Positions 52,823 through 63,114 are shown, numbered from the stretch's first letter. The stretch is DNA of 64,000 bases from an uncultured Paraprevotella sp. (GCA_910586505.1 CAJUGV010000006.1:102712-166711); one strand, 5' to 3'. Notes: generated from the letters alone by a model not told the origin. Numbers and translations are program-made.

Positions 52823-53689
52823 ATGAAACCTATTCAATACATTGCGGAAAACCACAGAGATACACTTTGGGGACTGACAGTTTGTTCGGTCGGCTACCAG
52901 AAAGTCTTTCCTGGCGAGAACTACCCGCCGTGCGGGCATAATAACGAATATCTGTTCTCTCCCACAAAAGGACGTATCCTTCAGGAATATCAATTACTCT
53001 ATATCGTAAGCGGTCAAGGAACCCTTACCACACAATGCAACGGCACCCAAACCATTAATGCTGGCGACATGTTCCTCCTTTTCCCCGGTGAATGGCACAC
53101 CTATTCCCCTGACACGGACACCGGATGGGAAGAGTATTGGATAGGCTTTCAGGGTTCAAATATCGATCATCGCGTCAAAGCCGGATTCTTTTCCCCAGAA
53201 TCACCACTCTACCATATCGGCTACAACGAACGCATCACAGACCTATACCGTGACGCCATTCACACCGCCACCCGCCAAGAAGCTTATTTCCAACAATTGC
53301 TGGCCGGTATCGTGAATCACCTTCTCGGACTTATGTTCATGACCAATCATAACCGGAGTTTATGGGCCACACCTCAAATTCCACAAATCGTAAAACAAGC
53401 AAGGGAATACATGCAAACCTCTGTAGAAGAGAATGTCAGCATGCCGGACATAGCCCGAAAACTAAATGTAAGTTATGCCACATTCCGCCACACATTTAAG
53501 AAATATACCGGCCTATCCCCAGCCCAGTATTTCATCAATCTGCGCCTACACAGAGCTAAAGAACTGCTACGTGGCACATCCATTCCTATCAAGGAAATTT
53601 CATACCGCCTGCATTTCGAGAATCCGGAATACTTTGCTACACTGTTCAAGAAGAGAACAGGCCTCAAGCCCTCTAATTTCAGAAAATAA
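52823..53689 (+). CDS. rhaR: AraC-type transcriptional activator of the rhamnose operon
   Basis: The 288-residue protein has an N-terminal cupin sensor (GQGTLTTQCNGTQTINAGDMFLLFPGEWHTY, about 65-100) and a C-terminal pair of helix-turn-helix units (MPDIARKLNVSYATFRHTFKKYTGLSPAQYF and IKEISYRLHFENPEYFATLFKKRTGLKPSNF, about 205-288). It matches the Bacteroides rhamnose regulator RhaR in position and kind. The ATG at 52823 is only 5 bp after TAAACTTG (one mismatch to a -7 box), so its mRNA might be nearly leaderless if that box is used. It reads away from the operon. Confidence 0.9.
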   Translation: MKPIQYIAENHRDTLWGLTVCSVGYQKVFPGENYPPCGHNNEYLFSPTKGRILQEYQLLYIVSGQGTLTTQCNGTQTINAGDMFLLFPGEWHTYSPDTDTGWEEYWIGFQGSNIDHRVKAGFFSPESPLYHIGYNERITDLYRDAIHTATRQEAYFQQLLAGIVNHLLGLMFMTNHNRSLWATPQIPQIVKQAREYMQTSVEENVSMPDIARKLNVSYATFRHTFKKYTGLSPAQYFINLRLHRAKELLRGTSIPIKEISYRLHFENPEYFATLFKKRTGLKPSNFRK

Positions 53690-53700
53690 ATCTTCAAAAA

Positions 53701-56700
53701 CTATCTTTCATAAACGGTACGGATAAAACAGGCATGACTATCAGCCCCATTATCAGCAGCTGCTGCATCATTACCATATCCTGTAAAAGACATTGTAAAA
53801 TAATTAATATCAAAAGCACACGAGCGTTTACCTGACACCTCCGTTCCATGTTGATTACGCTTCTTCCCCCAATAAATAGCACCCTGCCTACGATATAGAT
53901 CATAAAATAAAGGTTGGTAAATCAAAGACGCGGCATCATATTCATCAAACGGATCACTTCTGCTCCCATATCTTAACGTACCTGGCTTATCATAGTTTCT
54001 CCATCCTCCGCTATGTTTTCGATGTCCGTATCCAGAAGCACCGATAGGAAGAAATATATGCTGACACGTCTTTACATTATATACAAAACATCCCTGCATC
54101 CCCTTGGATGTTTCCTCGCCATCTTCATGCATGTTTCCATATGCATCACTTTGCGAATATTGCACACTCTCAGCAGCATCCCCGTAAAGCACCCCATAAG
54201 CCTGTTTTATCGGGAAAGTCAAATCATTCTTATCTTCAGGAATCAAGGTATAATAATCTTCGACTGTGGCAATCCGCTCTCCTTCTGAATTACCAGGAAT
54301 GCTCCAATCAACAAAAAGACTTCCGTCATCAGTAGAAGACGGTAATAACTCATCCCAGGACTTTCTTTCCTCTACCTCTGTATCACCGGCCGGTACTACG
54401 GCAAACTTATGATCTCCCACCGTTGCCGGATCTATTCCCAATCTATAAGTCTCGTTATTCTTGGCAAGAATAGCCGTATTATTTCCCCTTCGAAACAATG
54501 AGCCTTCCTCAACAGGAGAACTTGTGTAAACCGGAGCGCCATTCGCATTAAAACGATATACATTCCTCCTGTGCCACCATACCTCCTTACCATCTTCTGT
54601 CTTCGTCTCAGTTAGTTTTACCGGCCCATCTCCCACACTGCAAAATATATCATGCTCACACGTATAATTATGATACCTCACACGCACTATAGCAGCTCCT
54701 TCATTACCATTAAAGTTAATCATAAAGTCTACAGGATGTTCTGATATTCCCTCCACATGCATAACCCCGTGCTGAGGGCTATTGCCACCACTTCCCTCTT
54801 CTGTGGAAGTGAGCGTGATAATATTATCTCCTGTACTCAACACATCGGCACACCAGCCTCCTTGTGAATCAAATGCAATAAAATCAGTATTTTCACCTGG
54901 CTGTCTGAGCAAACGTACATGGAACTGCTTATGTTGTGTTCCACTCTTCCGCCAAACTCCTTTAGGATTAACAATACGGTGTACCTGTATAATATCCAAA
55001 TAAATTTCCTTCTTGGAGTACTTTCCGTCTTCATCCTCAGCCTCAATTTCAGGATCGTAAATATAAGCCCAGAATTTTATTCTGGCTTTGCGAGGATAAG
55101 CCACATAAGGGTTATTTCCTACATAACCCGTTCGGCTTAACAAGGTCTTGGCCCGCGTATATAAAGGAATATAATACACCCGCTCCACTACGTCATCCTC
55201 AATTTTTTTTGTATGCTCCACCCTATAGAGCCCCTCACCTCCGATTGCATCGCTACCATCTGGTCCTTCTTCCATTTTATAATCCCTTTGTCCACGGCCC
55301 CCGTTCATATAATAAGTCATATTGTAATTCGTGTTCGCACCGTTCTTGTCTTCAGGGTCAGCAGGATCCACTATAATAAGCCGATTAGTCAGCTTAAGCG
55401 ATAGAAAACTATTCCAAGGCCCGTCCAGATTCACACTCCCTTTCCAATAATAATCTTTGGAAGGTTTTTCCGGGTCATGTGCAAGATCAGGGTCAGGATA
55501 ACTTTCCGTCCCATCCCCCCACGGACGCCAGAATGTTTCTCCCTCCTTTCGGGCCTGGTTATAGTCTGAGGTTTCGTTACCCACTCCTACAACTTCGGCA
55601 TACAATCGGGTTCCGGGCTTCATCTTTCCCACAATCTTCACCGTAGCCATCATCTTCTTGTTATAAAGATAGGAAATGTACTGTGGCGTACTGGTATATA
55701 TGCCGGCATATTCCTCATAATCAATATGCCAGTCGGCATCGTTCCCATATCCCTTAAACTTAAGAGTCAGTTTATAATGCGTATTGCGACGGGCATTGTA
55801 GTCATTGTCTTCCTCCGACTTTTGCCCCAACATATAACGGAACGTGATAGGACCAAAACCAAGATGAGAAGAAGCAGTAAGACAACGATAGTATCCTTTC
55901 ACCTCCACATATGTCCCATATGGTTTTTCATCTTTCCATCCGCTTTCCGGTTTTTCAATGTCTGGATCCGGAAAATCTATCGTATTTCCGTTTTGCGATT
56001 GTTTCTTCGATTTTCCCGTTCCTTGCATATTCTCATAGAAGAACAGCGACAAGGCACCCTGTCCATGCGCCATTTCTTTACTACCTCCGTCTTCCCCCAC
56101 TCCCAAATAGGGGTGCTGATCATTACAGACATGCAGGTATTTGTCGGGAAGTATCTGTGATCTATCATCAGGTAGTTCCTGCACCTTGATTGCCTTTCCA
56201 TTCTCAATCACCCCATTATTCATTTTAAACCGGTTTTTGCGATCAGCCACCTCATCTCCTCCTTCCACATCCGGTCCGGGCGTATTAGGATTTCCAAGCG
56301 TACATTTCTTAGGTATATCCTTGACGGCTATATCAGTAATATAAATCTGCACATTGTCATAAAGATCGCTTCCATCAAATGCCACTGTCACTTTAGAAGC
56401 CAAACGGCGTACCCAACAGTGCAATTTATCGGTCGTAGCCGAGACTGCCAACGGCTCACCATCCATCGCATTACGGTTCGGTTCGAACGTAAACGTACCG
56501 AACATCTGACTGTTCTTCTTCGTATCCGTTTCGTCCCATTGGAATTCAAGTGCTTTCAGTTTCTCCCGTGTGGAAATATCTTTTTTATCAAATCCTTCTA
56601 CATTGGCAACGGCATAGATATAATAACTTCCTGAAATCAATTTTAAATCGAATGTCACCTTCCCTGTAGCATCGTTCTGTAGATTTTGTTCGTCTTCATT

Positions 56701-57033
56701 ACGGTTATCTGTAAGTTTATATTCCACATTCGAAACATCCTTATGCGGAGTCAGTCCCTCACCATATATAGGATACCTGCCATACAACTCACCCGTACTT
56801 TTATAGACTACCATGTACAAGGTGTTGATGTTATCCATATCATTTCCCTTATCGCCCCCTTCCATACGAGTCCCGATACTGGTTTTTTCCTGATTGAATG
56901 CAACAGTTAAGGAGAGCAGAGCATCCCCCTCAGCCATTTGACCTTCACGCAGCCCCAGATCATCTTCACATCCAATTGTCAACGATACGAAAACGGCCAT
57001 ACACATATATATAAGTTGTCTCCACTTAACCAT
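53701..57033 (-). CDS. DUF4906 fimbrial tip/adhesin-like lipoprotein
   Basis: The 1110-residue lipoprotein (lipobox TIGC, Cys22) has a fimbrillin-like first third (LLSLTVAFNQEKT; NTLYMVVYKSTGELYG) and large beta-rich later parts ending SFTGYGNDAAAADNGADSHACFIRTVYER, the C-terminal part typical of DUF4906. In comparable operons such large proteins sit at the fimbria tip. It follows the accessory lipoprotein by 1 bp and is the last gene; no terminator is apparent in the 11 bp before the convergent rhaR stop. Tip location is inferred, not seen. Confidence 0.8.
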   Translation of the reverse strand: MVKWRQLIYMCMAVFVSLTIGCEDDLGLREGQMAEGDALLSLTVAFNQEKTSIGTRMEGGDKGNDMDNINTLYMVVYKSTGELYGRYPIYGEGLTPHKDVSNVEYKLTDNRNEDEQNLQNDATGKVTFDLKLISGSYYIYAVANVEGFDKKDISTREKLKALEFQWDETDTKKNSQMFGTFTFEPNRNAMDGEPLAVSATTDKLHCWVRRLASKVTVAFDGSDLYDNVQIYITDIAVKDIPKKCTLGNPNTPGPDVEGGDEVADRKNRFKMNNGVIENGKAIKVQELPDDRSQILPDKYLHVCNDQHPYLGVGEDGGSKEMAHGQGALSLFFYENMQGTGKSKKQSQNGNTIDFPDPDIEKPESGWKDEKPYGTYVEVKGYYRCLTASSHLGFGPITFRYMLGQKSEEDNDYNARRNTHYKLTLKFKGYGNDADWHIDYEEYAGIYTSTPQYISYLYNKKMMATVKIVGKMKPGTRLYAEVVGVGNETSDYNQARKEGETFWRPWGDGTESYPDPDLAHDPEKPSKDYYWKGSVNLDGPWNSFLSLKLTNRLIIVDPADPEDKNGANTNYNMTYYMNGGRGQRDYKMEEGPDGSDAIGGEGLYRVEHTKKIEDDVVERVYYIPLYTRAKTLLSRTGYVGNNPYVAYPRKARIKFWAYIYDPEIEAEDEDGKYSKKEIYLDIIQVHRIVNPKGVWRKSGTQHKQFHVRLLRQPGENTDFIAFDSQGGWCADVLSTGDNIITLTSTEEGSGGNSPQHGVMHVEGISEHPVDFMINFNGNEGAAIVRVRYHNYTCEHDIFCSVGDGPVKLTETKTEDGKEVWWHRRNVYRFNANGAPVYTSSPVEEGSLFRRGNNTAILAKNNETYRLGIDPATVGDHKFAVVPAGDTEVEERKSWDELLPSSTDDGSLFVDWSIPGNSEGERIATVEDYYTLIPEDKNDLTFPIKQAYGVLYGDAAESVQYSQSDAYGNMHEDGEETSKGMQGCFVYNVKTCQHIFLPIGASGYGHRKHSGGWRNYDKPGTLRYGSRSDPFDEYDAASLIYQPLFYDLYRRQGAIYWGKKRNQHGTEVSGKRSCAFDINYFTMSFTGYGNDAAAADNGADSHACFIRTVYER

Positions 57034-57034
57034 A

Positions 57035-58585
57035 TCATCTATTTTTTAGTTGTTTCTGTTCATACGGATCTGGTATCTCCGTCACCTTGTCCACATCATA
57101 ATACTTACCATGCTCCTTATCATAGTAGAATATAATATCTCCTTTCTCATTACGTCCTATGACCCATCCGGTTCCCGCATCAATCGCCCAAAAAGGGTTG
57201 ATAGTCTCTATAAGTTTGCCACCCTCGGCAATTTTATAATACTTACCCGTTTCAGCATCATAATAGCAGACTATCTCCGTACGGTCTTCATCATATATCG
57301 GAATAAGACGCTGCAAAGGACCATCCAAACCGAAATCCGGTTCCAGATCAACCTCTGTATAAGGCACCAAAACTACCGTGACATTCTTGTCATGCGCAGT
57401 AAAAGTAACATCAACCTTCACATACGTATTGCGAAAAAAAGAAGAAAGATGAGGCAAGACGGCCTCATAAATATTCTCTGTAGCTGAATCACCTCCTAAT
57501 TCCTCCGATGTGGTAATAACGAGTTTATACTCCTGTAAACTCAAGATATTCTTTTCATCCACATCTTTCAGATAACGACTTTCCGGCAGATAGAATACAG
57601 CCTGCGGTTCGGAAGAAGCAATATTCCCGACTGACAATCCATTCTCCCACTCGTAAATGAAAGGCTCATGACTATACACTGGCACTTCATAATCGGTCAA
57701 CCATTGGTATGTCCCGACCTGCTCTTTTAGCCATTCTCTCCGCATCCAGTCAATCCAATTCTCCTCACCCAAAGAATGTGTGGTGGCTCTATCCGCATTT
57801 ACCACCCAATATTGATTATCCTCGTCTTTATTCACATGGGGCATCAGATACGTGCTGCCATCAGCTATATTCTCTATCTTTATTTGTTTTATTCTGACTG
57901 CATGGTTTGCCCCGACATAGGTAAAACTGAAAGCTATTTTATTAACTGCCCTGACCACATAGAGATCACCTATATTATACATATCATTATTCCCGTCCCA
58001 CACAGGATCGTCTTTCGACGGAATATCAATCTCATACATTGAGGTCATTGGCACCCCCATCTCCGAAACTTCGGAAACAGCATTAAATTTGAAGACATAG
58101 CTGTCTGCAGGCGCTTTACCATCTACCCCTGGTAAAAACGCATCATCGGTAAAATCCAACCGTGTTCCGTCAGCATCTGTCAACTCCGTACAATTGGCAA
58201 GCAGATAAATTCTTTTCCTGCAGCCTTTTTTTACTTTAAAGACATATTCGTCGATCAAAGGTATTCCTATAGCCTGTCCCTCAATCAGGCGATTATCTTC
58301 CACCGTCCATATAGAAGACATACCGTCAGAACTTTTATCCTCCGACACAATTACCACACGCAACGATCTGATTGTTTTATCATCTGGACGAACCGTTTCG
58401 TCTACTTTTGCAGCACCCCCCACCACTCCTGTCCGGAATGCAAGGAATACTGTATTATCTTCCGGATTTTCCTCAACAACCTCATAGTCTTCTGCCAACT
58501 GATAAGATTCGTTGCTACATGAAGCAAATCCCAGCAAACCGCAGAGAACGTAAATGCTGATAATATGTGGATACTTTAACTTCAT
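57035..58585 (-). CDS. Fimbria operon lipoprotein with C-terminal YYD repeats
   Basis: From ATG 58585 the protein is 516 residues with lipobox FASC (Cys23). An upstream start 14 codons earlier lacks the lipoprotein signal. The body resembles a Mfa-like fimbrial subunit (FLAFRTGVVGG; SLRVVIVSEDK; RIYLLANCTEL; VVRAVNKIAFSF). The last 80 residues hold two copies of YYD-x-E-x-GKYY (residues 441-450 and 487-496), 46 residues apart. That tail is unlike its neighbours and could be a ligand-binding end. It is 1 bp before the DUF4906 gene and 56 bp after the anchor gene. Confidence 0.75.
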   Translation of the reverse strand: MKLKYPHIISIYVLCGLLGFASCSNESYQLAEDYEVVEENPEDNTVFLAFRTGVVGGAAKVDETVRPDDKTIRSLRVVIVSEDKSSDGMSSIWTVEDNRLIEGQAIGIPLIDEYVFKVKKGCRKRIYLLANCTELTDADGTRLDFTDDAFLPGVDGKAPADSYVFKFNAVSEVSEMGVPMTSMYEIDIPSKDDPVWDGNNDMYNIGDLYVVRAVNKIAFSFTYVGANHAVRIKQIKIENIADGSTYLMPHVNKDEDNQYWVVNADRATTHSLGEENWIDWMRREWLKEQVGTYQWLTDYEVPVYSHEPFIYEWENGLSVGNIASSEPQAVFYLPESRYLKDVDEKNILSLQEYKLVITTSEELGGDSATENIYEAVLPHLSSFFRNTYVKVDVTFTAHDKNVTVVLVPYTEVDLEPDFGLDGPLQRLIPIYDEDRTEIVCYYDAETGKYYKIAEGGKLIETINPFWAIDAGTGWVIGRNEKGDIIFYYDKEHGKYYDVDKVTEIPDPYEQKQLKNR

Positions 58586-58641
58586 TCTTATAATCGTTAT
58601 TTTGAAAACCCGGTTCTTGTTTACCAAAAAATACTCACCAA

Positions 58642-59667
58642 CTACAATTCTATATCTTCGATTCTAACCACCCAGTCATTTACAACGATTCTCGTTTTTA
58701 GCCATTCATTGTCGCTTTTAAGAAAGAAGAAGAGTGTCCATCTGCTTTCCCTGTCGAGATACTCCTGATCTCCCATCTTATATCGGTCACTTCTCAACAG
58801 CAACAGGTATTCATTCAAAGGAAAATCAATTACCTCCCTGCCGTCGTCATGCCGCTTCACCAGTAGTCTGGGTGAATTTTTCCGCATAAGGCGCGAAGTG
58901 CTCAACTCAGCATAAGCAACCTCCACTGGTTTCGGTACCACCTGATCCGGCCCTACAATGGCAACTCCGGTCCGTGCCTGTCCCTTGGCCCAAGGCGTAT
59001 AAGTAACCGGGCCATTGGCTATCAGCTCGTTGTCATATCCGAAGAGTGTGTTGTCATCGGTAATCTCAAAATCGAAATCGTCGGCATTCACCGTTCCTCC
59101 CTCTACCTGCTGCAGCACGATCCGTATGCTGTTGGTATTCTTCATCATCTCCACCGTTCCCTCGCTATAAAGATCGGCAGTGGAAAGCGAGAGTTCACCC
59201 CAGAACATATCATGTAGCTTCTTACGTTCGGGCAGCGTGAGGCAGTCGGCATCCAGACGAGCCTTCAGATCGGTGCGTCTGCTCCCCTCAGCCTGAAGGG
59301 AAATCATCGAGAATGAACTTTCTGCACAAGCCATTCCACCGTATGCCACGAAATGGTAATCCCCCTTTTCAAGGTCCAGTATCATTCTGTAGTTCTCGTC
59401 CTGCAACTCCGTACCCGTCACGGTCTTCGTATCTACATAGTTGCCCTGCTCATCATAAATATAGAGTGTCAGGCAATCCACTTGCTTGGGAAAAGCATTG
59501 GCGTACTCCATATTATAATCGTAGATAAAACGTAAGCATACTCCATGAGGACAAGGTGCGAGATCTTCATAGATACGCTCGCACGAAGAAAAGGCAATCC
59601 CTATGGATGCGACGCACAACGCCGCACCCATAAGTCTTGAAATTATATTCCGTCTGCTACTCTGCAT
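58642..59667 (-). CDS. FimB/Mfa2 family fimbrial anchor
   Basis: The 341-residue lipoprotein (lipobox FSSC, Cys29) has CERIYEDLAPCPHGVCLRFIYDYNMEYANAFPKQVDCLTLYIYDEQG, the classic Mfa2/FimB opening, and a C-terminal strand WVVRIEDIEL. Family knowledge: it anchors the fimbria to the outer membrane and limits its length. Its C-terminal ten residues resemble those of the upstream fimbrillin. It starts 8 bp after the fimbrillin stop. Confidence 0.9.
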   Translation of the reverse strand: MQSSRRNIISRLMGAALCVASIGIAFSSCERIYEDLAPCPHGVCLRFIYDYNMEYANAFPKQVDCLTLYIYDEQGNYVDTKTVTGTELQDENYRMILDLEKGDYHFVAYGGMACAESSFSMISLQAEGSRRTDLKARLDADCLTLPERKKLHDMFWGELSLSTADLYSEGTVEMMKNTNSIRIVLQQVEGGTVNADDFDFEITDDNTLFGYDNELIANGPVTYTPWAKGQARTGVAIVGPDQVVPKPVEVAYAELSTSRLMRKNSPRLLVKRHDDGREVIDFPLNEYLLLLRSDRYKMGDQEYLDRESRWTLFFFLKSDNEWLKTRIVVNDWVVRIEDIEL

Positions 59668-59675
59668 ATTGATTC

Positions 59676-61637
59676 TTAAAATTCGATATTGTTAACGCGG
59701 ACTACCCAAGGCAGTACTTCCACGGAAAGCGTGAGATAGGCATCTCCGTTCTCATCCGGGTCTTCCGGATCTACCGGATCGGGATCATCATCCGAATTCC
59801 GCGGATGGCCCAAACGGTCGATCTTTGTTACAGCCAGTTTATACACATTATTACGCACTACGGCAAACTCCATCGGTCCCATTATTCCATCGTTGTCATT
59901 ATTGTTATGACGGTTTTTATAAAAATAGTAGCAATAGTAACCCGCTTCATCTCCCTCTTTTCCAGACTGATAGATCGTGAATTTAGCTTTAGTTGCAGCT
60001 TGCTTGAACCTCAATTGCGCGTCGACATCCTCTCTATTATTATTAAACCACTCATTCCACAAATAATCCGGACTCTCAGTATCGTCACTGAATACATTCT
60101 CCGATAGTTCATTTAAAGGAGTTCCAAAAGCCGCTTTATAAAGCGGATCACCGCTTCCCGCTTTGAGAGCTGCTTCACGGACTTCTGTCCATCTCACATA
60201 CAGATTATTGGAATAAGAATAGAGAATGGCATCTTCGGCAGGATTACCTGTCACCTCATCAAGAGCTTTCTTCAACGTTTCGTCTTGATCCAACCCCTCT
60301 CCTGCAACCATTTTACCACGGAAAATAATGCTGGTGGAAAGACCTTGGAGCTGGTTGTTTACAGGACCGGGAATGGTGTTCTCTGTTACATAACGCCAAA
60401 TCCTATAATCTCCTTTATTATTTCCTGCATTCCATTCATCATCATTGTCTTCTGTCTTTTGAAGAACCTCATCTATCGTAGAGGTATACCACTGGCTGCG
60501 TGCGATGTTGTCTATCCCCCAGGCATCACCATCCACATGCCCCATGCAGAAATTAAAATAGCGATCATATTGCTTATTGCCTGTTATAGTACCATTACTT
60601 TTTTCGTCAGCATACACATCCACTATATAATTATTATCATATTCAGTTCCGCAGATTGTTGCATTTGTATTAAAACCGTCATCGGACACACGGCGGAGAT
60701 AATAGAAGTGTTTACTCATATTGACCAGTGCCATCTTCTCCAGCTTGATCTTCATGATGACTCTCTCATTCTGATCATCAGCATTTGTTTTGCCCTTGAT
60801 CACTACGTAGGTATTATCTCCCTCTTCACTGCCATCCTTGAAATCAAAACGGGCCACTGCACGTTCTACCGGAATAGCACCGCTATTGTTTACTTCCTTG
60901 TCACTGTTGGCATTATTTATTCCGGAAAGATTAAATGCTTTATCTACAGATGTATAACTGTTCCAATCATCCAAACTCCCCGGCAAGGTTTTCTTGGATT
61001 TACTTGCACTGGCAGTCGACATTAAAAAGCCATTGTTGTTGTCCGCTCCTCCCCAGATGGAGATATTGGCATTCATGTCGGGAGTTTCATTGACAGTACA
61101 TACTTTATTAACCCATTCTTTATCACCCATCTTCACAGCCGCAATGCCTTCCTCCAGATCGGAAGTAGGATTGCAGAACGCATAAACATAAATCTCCCTT
61201 TGCTCCGTAGTCAGTACCCCACTCTCACCATAATATTCTGACAATGTGGATTTACTGATCTTCTGAGTAGTAGAGATTCTCCCATTATTTGTTGCCTCAG
61301 ACTGTCCTTCCTGTGCTCCGTAAGCGATGAATCCGTTATTCTTGTCAGCCAAAACCAACAATACTTTCTTCACCGAGTTCTCATAGTCCTTTCCGACTTC
61401 TGTACCGTCAACACTTGTTCCATAATCACCATCAGAAGGAGTATTGGTGGTATTATTGCGTTTTCCGGCCCCGACAGGAAGCTGTACCGCCACATTCATA
61501 TACACCGACTCTTTCGATACAGATGTGCCTGGACCTGCATTTGATCCGCCATCAGCCAGTTCATCTCCGCTACATCCCGCAAGGAGACTCATAGCAAAAA
61601 CACCCATGAAAAAACTGCTCCATTTTTTCTTACTCAT
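59676..61637 (-). CDS. Mfa1 family major fimbrillin
   Basis: The 653-residue precursor (lipobox LAGC, Cys22) has the fimbrillin opening VYMNVAVQLPVG, VKKVLLVLADKNNGFIAYG, ERAVARFDFKDGS, and a C-terminal region NNVYKLAVTKIDRLGHPRNSDDDPDP, a Pro/Asp-rich hinge, and the last strand LTLSVEVLPWVVRVNNIEF. It should be exported as a lipoprotein, cut by an outer-surface protease, and polymerised by strand exchange. An unusually long acidic stretch (DDDPDPVDPEDPDENGD) precedes the last strand. Third gene of the operon, 43 bp after the DUF3868 gene. Confidence 0.9.
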   Translation of the reverse strand: MSKKKWSSFFMGVFAMSLLAGCSGDELADGGSNAGPGTSVSKESVYMNVAVQLPVGAGKRNNTTNTPSDGDYGTSVDGTEVGKDYENSVKKVLLVLADKNNGFIAYGAQEGQSEATNNGRISTTQKISKSTLSEYYGESGVLTTEQREIYVYAFCNPTSDLEEGIAAVKMGDKEWVNKVCTVNETPDMNANISIWGGADNNNGFLMSTASASKSKKTLPGSLDDWNSYTSVDKAFNLSGINNANSDKEVNNSGAIPVERAVARFDFKDGSEEGDNTYVVIKGKTNADDQNERVIMKIKLEKMALVNMSKHFYYLRRVSDDGFNTNATICGTEYDNNYIVDVYADEKSNGTITGNKQYDRYFNFCMGHVDGDAWGIDNIARSQWYTSTIDEVLQKTEDNDDEWNAGNNKGDYRIWRYVTENTIPGPVNNQLQGLSTSIIFRGKMVAGEGLDQDETLKKALDEVTGNPAEDAILYSYSNNLYVRWTEVREAALKAGSGDPLYKAAFGTPLNELSENVFSDDTESPDYLWNEWFNNNREDVDAQLRFKQAATKAKFTIYQSGKEGDEAGYYCYYFYKNRHNNNDNDGIMGPMEFAVVRNNVYKLAVTKIDRLGHPRNSDDDPDPVDPEDPDENGDAYLTLSVEVLPWVVRVNNIEF

Positions 61638-61680
61638 AGTTGTTGTTATTTTAAATTATAAAACATATTTATACCGATTC

Positions 61681-63114
61681 TTATTTATCTATTTCCTCAA
61701 TCTGCCTGAGCATTACTTCCGCTTCGGCCACGCCCTTCTCCTTAGCCTGGGACAGCAGACTGCGAGCCGTGCCGTAATCTTCAGACAAAGCCGCAAAGAC
61801 GCCACGGGCATAAACCGCTTCCGGCATGTCTCCGGCCCTGGCAAGATATCGTTCGGCTTTCTTCATGTCATGCAGACGCATAGCGGTGTTGGCTGCATTC
61901 AAATTGGCCACCTCATCGTCCGGAAACATACGTACGGCTATATCAAACGTTTCATTATACTCCTCACTGCCTATTTCCATTTCCTGCGCAGCCATGTACA
62001 TCTCGTTCAGGCTCAGTTTCTGAGGCTTTGTTTTCAGCAAGCGTCTGATCTCCTCCACGTCGGTATAAGCACACACCTCGTACTTCACGGCATAGTCCGA
62101 ATGACGCAATCCCGGATAGACATTCTTCAACAGCCAGGCATATTCCTCAGGATAAGTCTTTTTGATTTTCCATTCCTTGGAGTCCGGATTCATGTCGCTA
62201 CGGATCATTCTCAGGATGCCGTCGCGGTTCTCCAGTTCCGAACCCTCCACGGCACGCTCCAGTCCGGCCCAGTCCTCGGGTTCATAGGATGTGGCTATGA
62301 TAGTATCGGGAAAGTCATACTGCTTTTGCACATATTCCTTTAACGCACGCGTGCGTCCCTTTGCCAGCCGTTCATTATTGGAATACGGACTTTCAGGCGA
62401 CGCATATCCCTTGATGGTCAGCGAAATAATCCGTGTGTCCGCATCCTTTCTCACCGCATCTATCGTCGAAAGTATCTTCTGTAGCTCCACCGGATTACGA
62501 CGGTAGTTCTCATAAATTTCCGTCCGGTTGACAGGAAAATCTATGTAAGCAGACCCTTCAAGCACATTGATTTTCGGCTGGGCTTCCGGACGAATATAGA
62601 CAAATTCAGGAACAAAAACCTTTGGCTCAAGCTCAAGCTTCAGCAATGGTTCCTCTTCTCCGGCAAGCGTTTTGTCCAGACAACCGCAGATCTCATTCAA
62701 CGTGACGAGTCTCGCCTGATTCATCCACTTCTCATAGGGAACCACCGTACGGTATTCCACCACCGACACTTCTCCTTCCCGATAGAGTTCCGTGGTTAAA
62801 GGTCTCTTTTTACCGTTACGCAAATGATGATAATAACGGTTACGCCCGGCGATCATCACAGCCGGAAGTTCCCGGGTGTTCTCCTCGTCTGTCAATGCCG
62901 GTGTGAACACGACCTCGCGATTGCTCTTCACATTCAGGGCTGAAACGTCTACATCCATGGCTATGAACACTTTTCCGTTTGCAAGCGATACCGAGAGATT
63001 ATGTACCGACACCCGTCCGTCCGTAAGCGGCTGCGCATCCGCCGCAGATATTCCGGACAGGAACAACAACCCGCAACCTATTATCTTGGCTATTCTATTG
63101 TTCATCATACCCAT
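61681..63114 (-). CDS. DUF3868 / OmpA-like protein of the fimbria operon
   Basis: The 477-residue exported protein has a signal peptide (near ADAQ), a DUF3868-type N-terminal half (VSVHNLSVSLANGKVFIAMDVDVSALNV), an OmpA-like peptidoglycan-binding part (about 215-275: ISLTIKGYASPESPYSNNERLAKGRTRALKEYV) and TPR-like helices at the end (ANLNAANTAMRLHDMKKAERYLARAG). In related operons it is the periplasmic link between the DUF3575 barrel and the fimbria base. Two further in-frame ATGs at 63108 and 63105 are possible starts. Confidence 0.88.
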   Translation of the reverse strand: MGMMNNRIAKIIGCGLLFLSGISAADAQPLTDGRVSVHNLSVSLANGKVFIAMDVDVSALNVKSNREVVFTPALTDEENTRELPAVMIAGRNRYYHHLRNGKKRPLTTELYREGEVSVVEYRTVVPYEKWMNQARLVTLNEICGCLDKTLAGEEEPLLKLELEPKVFVPEFVYIRPEAQPKINVLEGSAYIDFPVNRTEIYENYRRNPVELQKILSTIDAVRKDADTRIISLTIKGYASPESPYSNNERLAKGRTRALKEYVQKQYDFPDTIIATSYEPEDWAGLERAVEGSELENRDGILRMIRSDMNPDSKEWKIKKTYPEEYAWLLKNVYPGLRHSDYAVKYEVCAYTDVEEIRRLLKTKPQKLSLNEMYMAAQEMEIGSEEYNETFDIAVRMFPDDEVANLNAANTAMRLHDMKKAERYLARAGDMPEAVYARGVFAALSEDYGTARSLLSQAKEKGVAEAEVMLRQIEEIDK

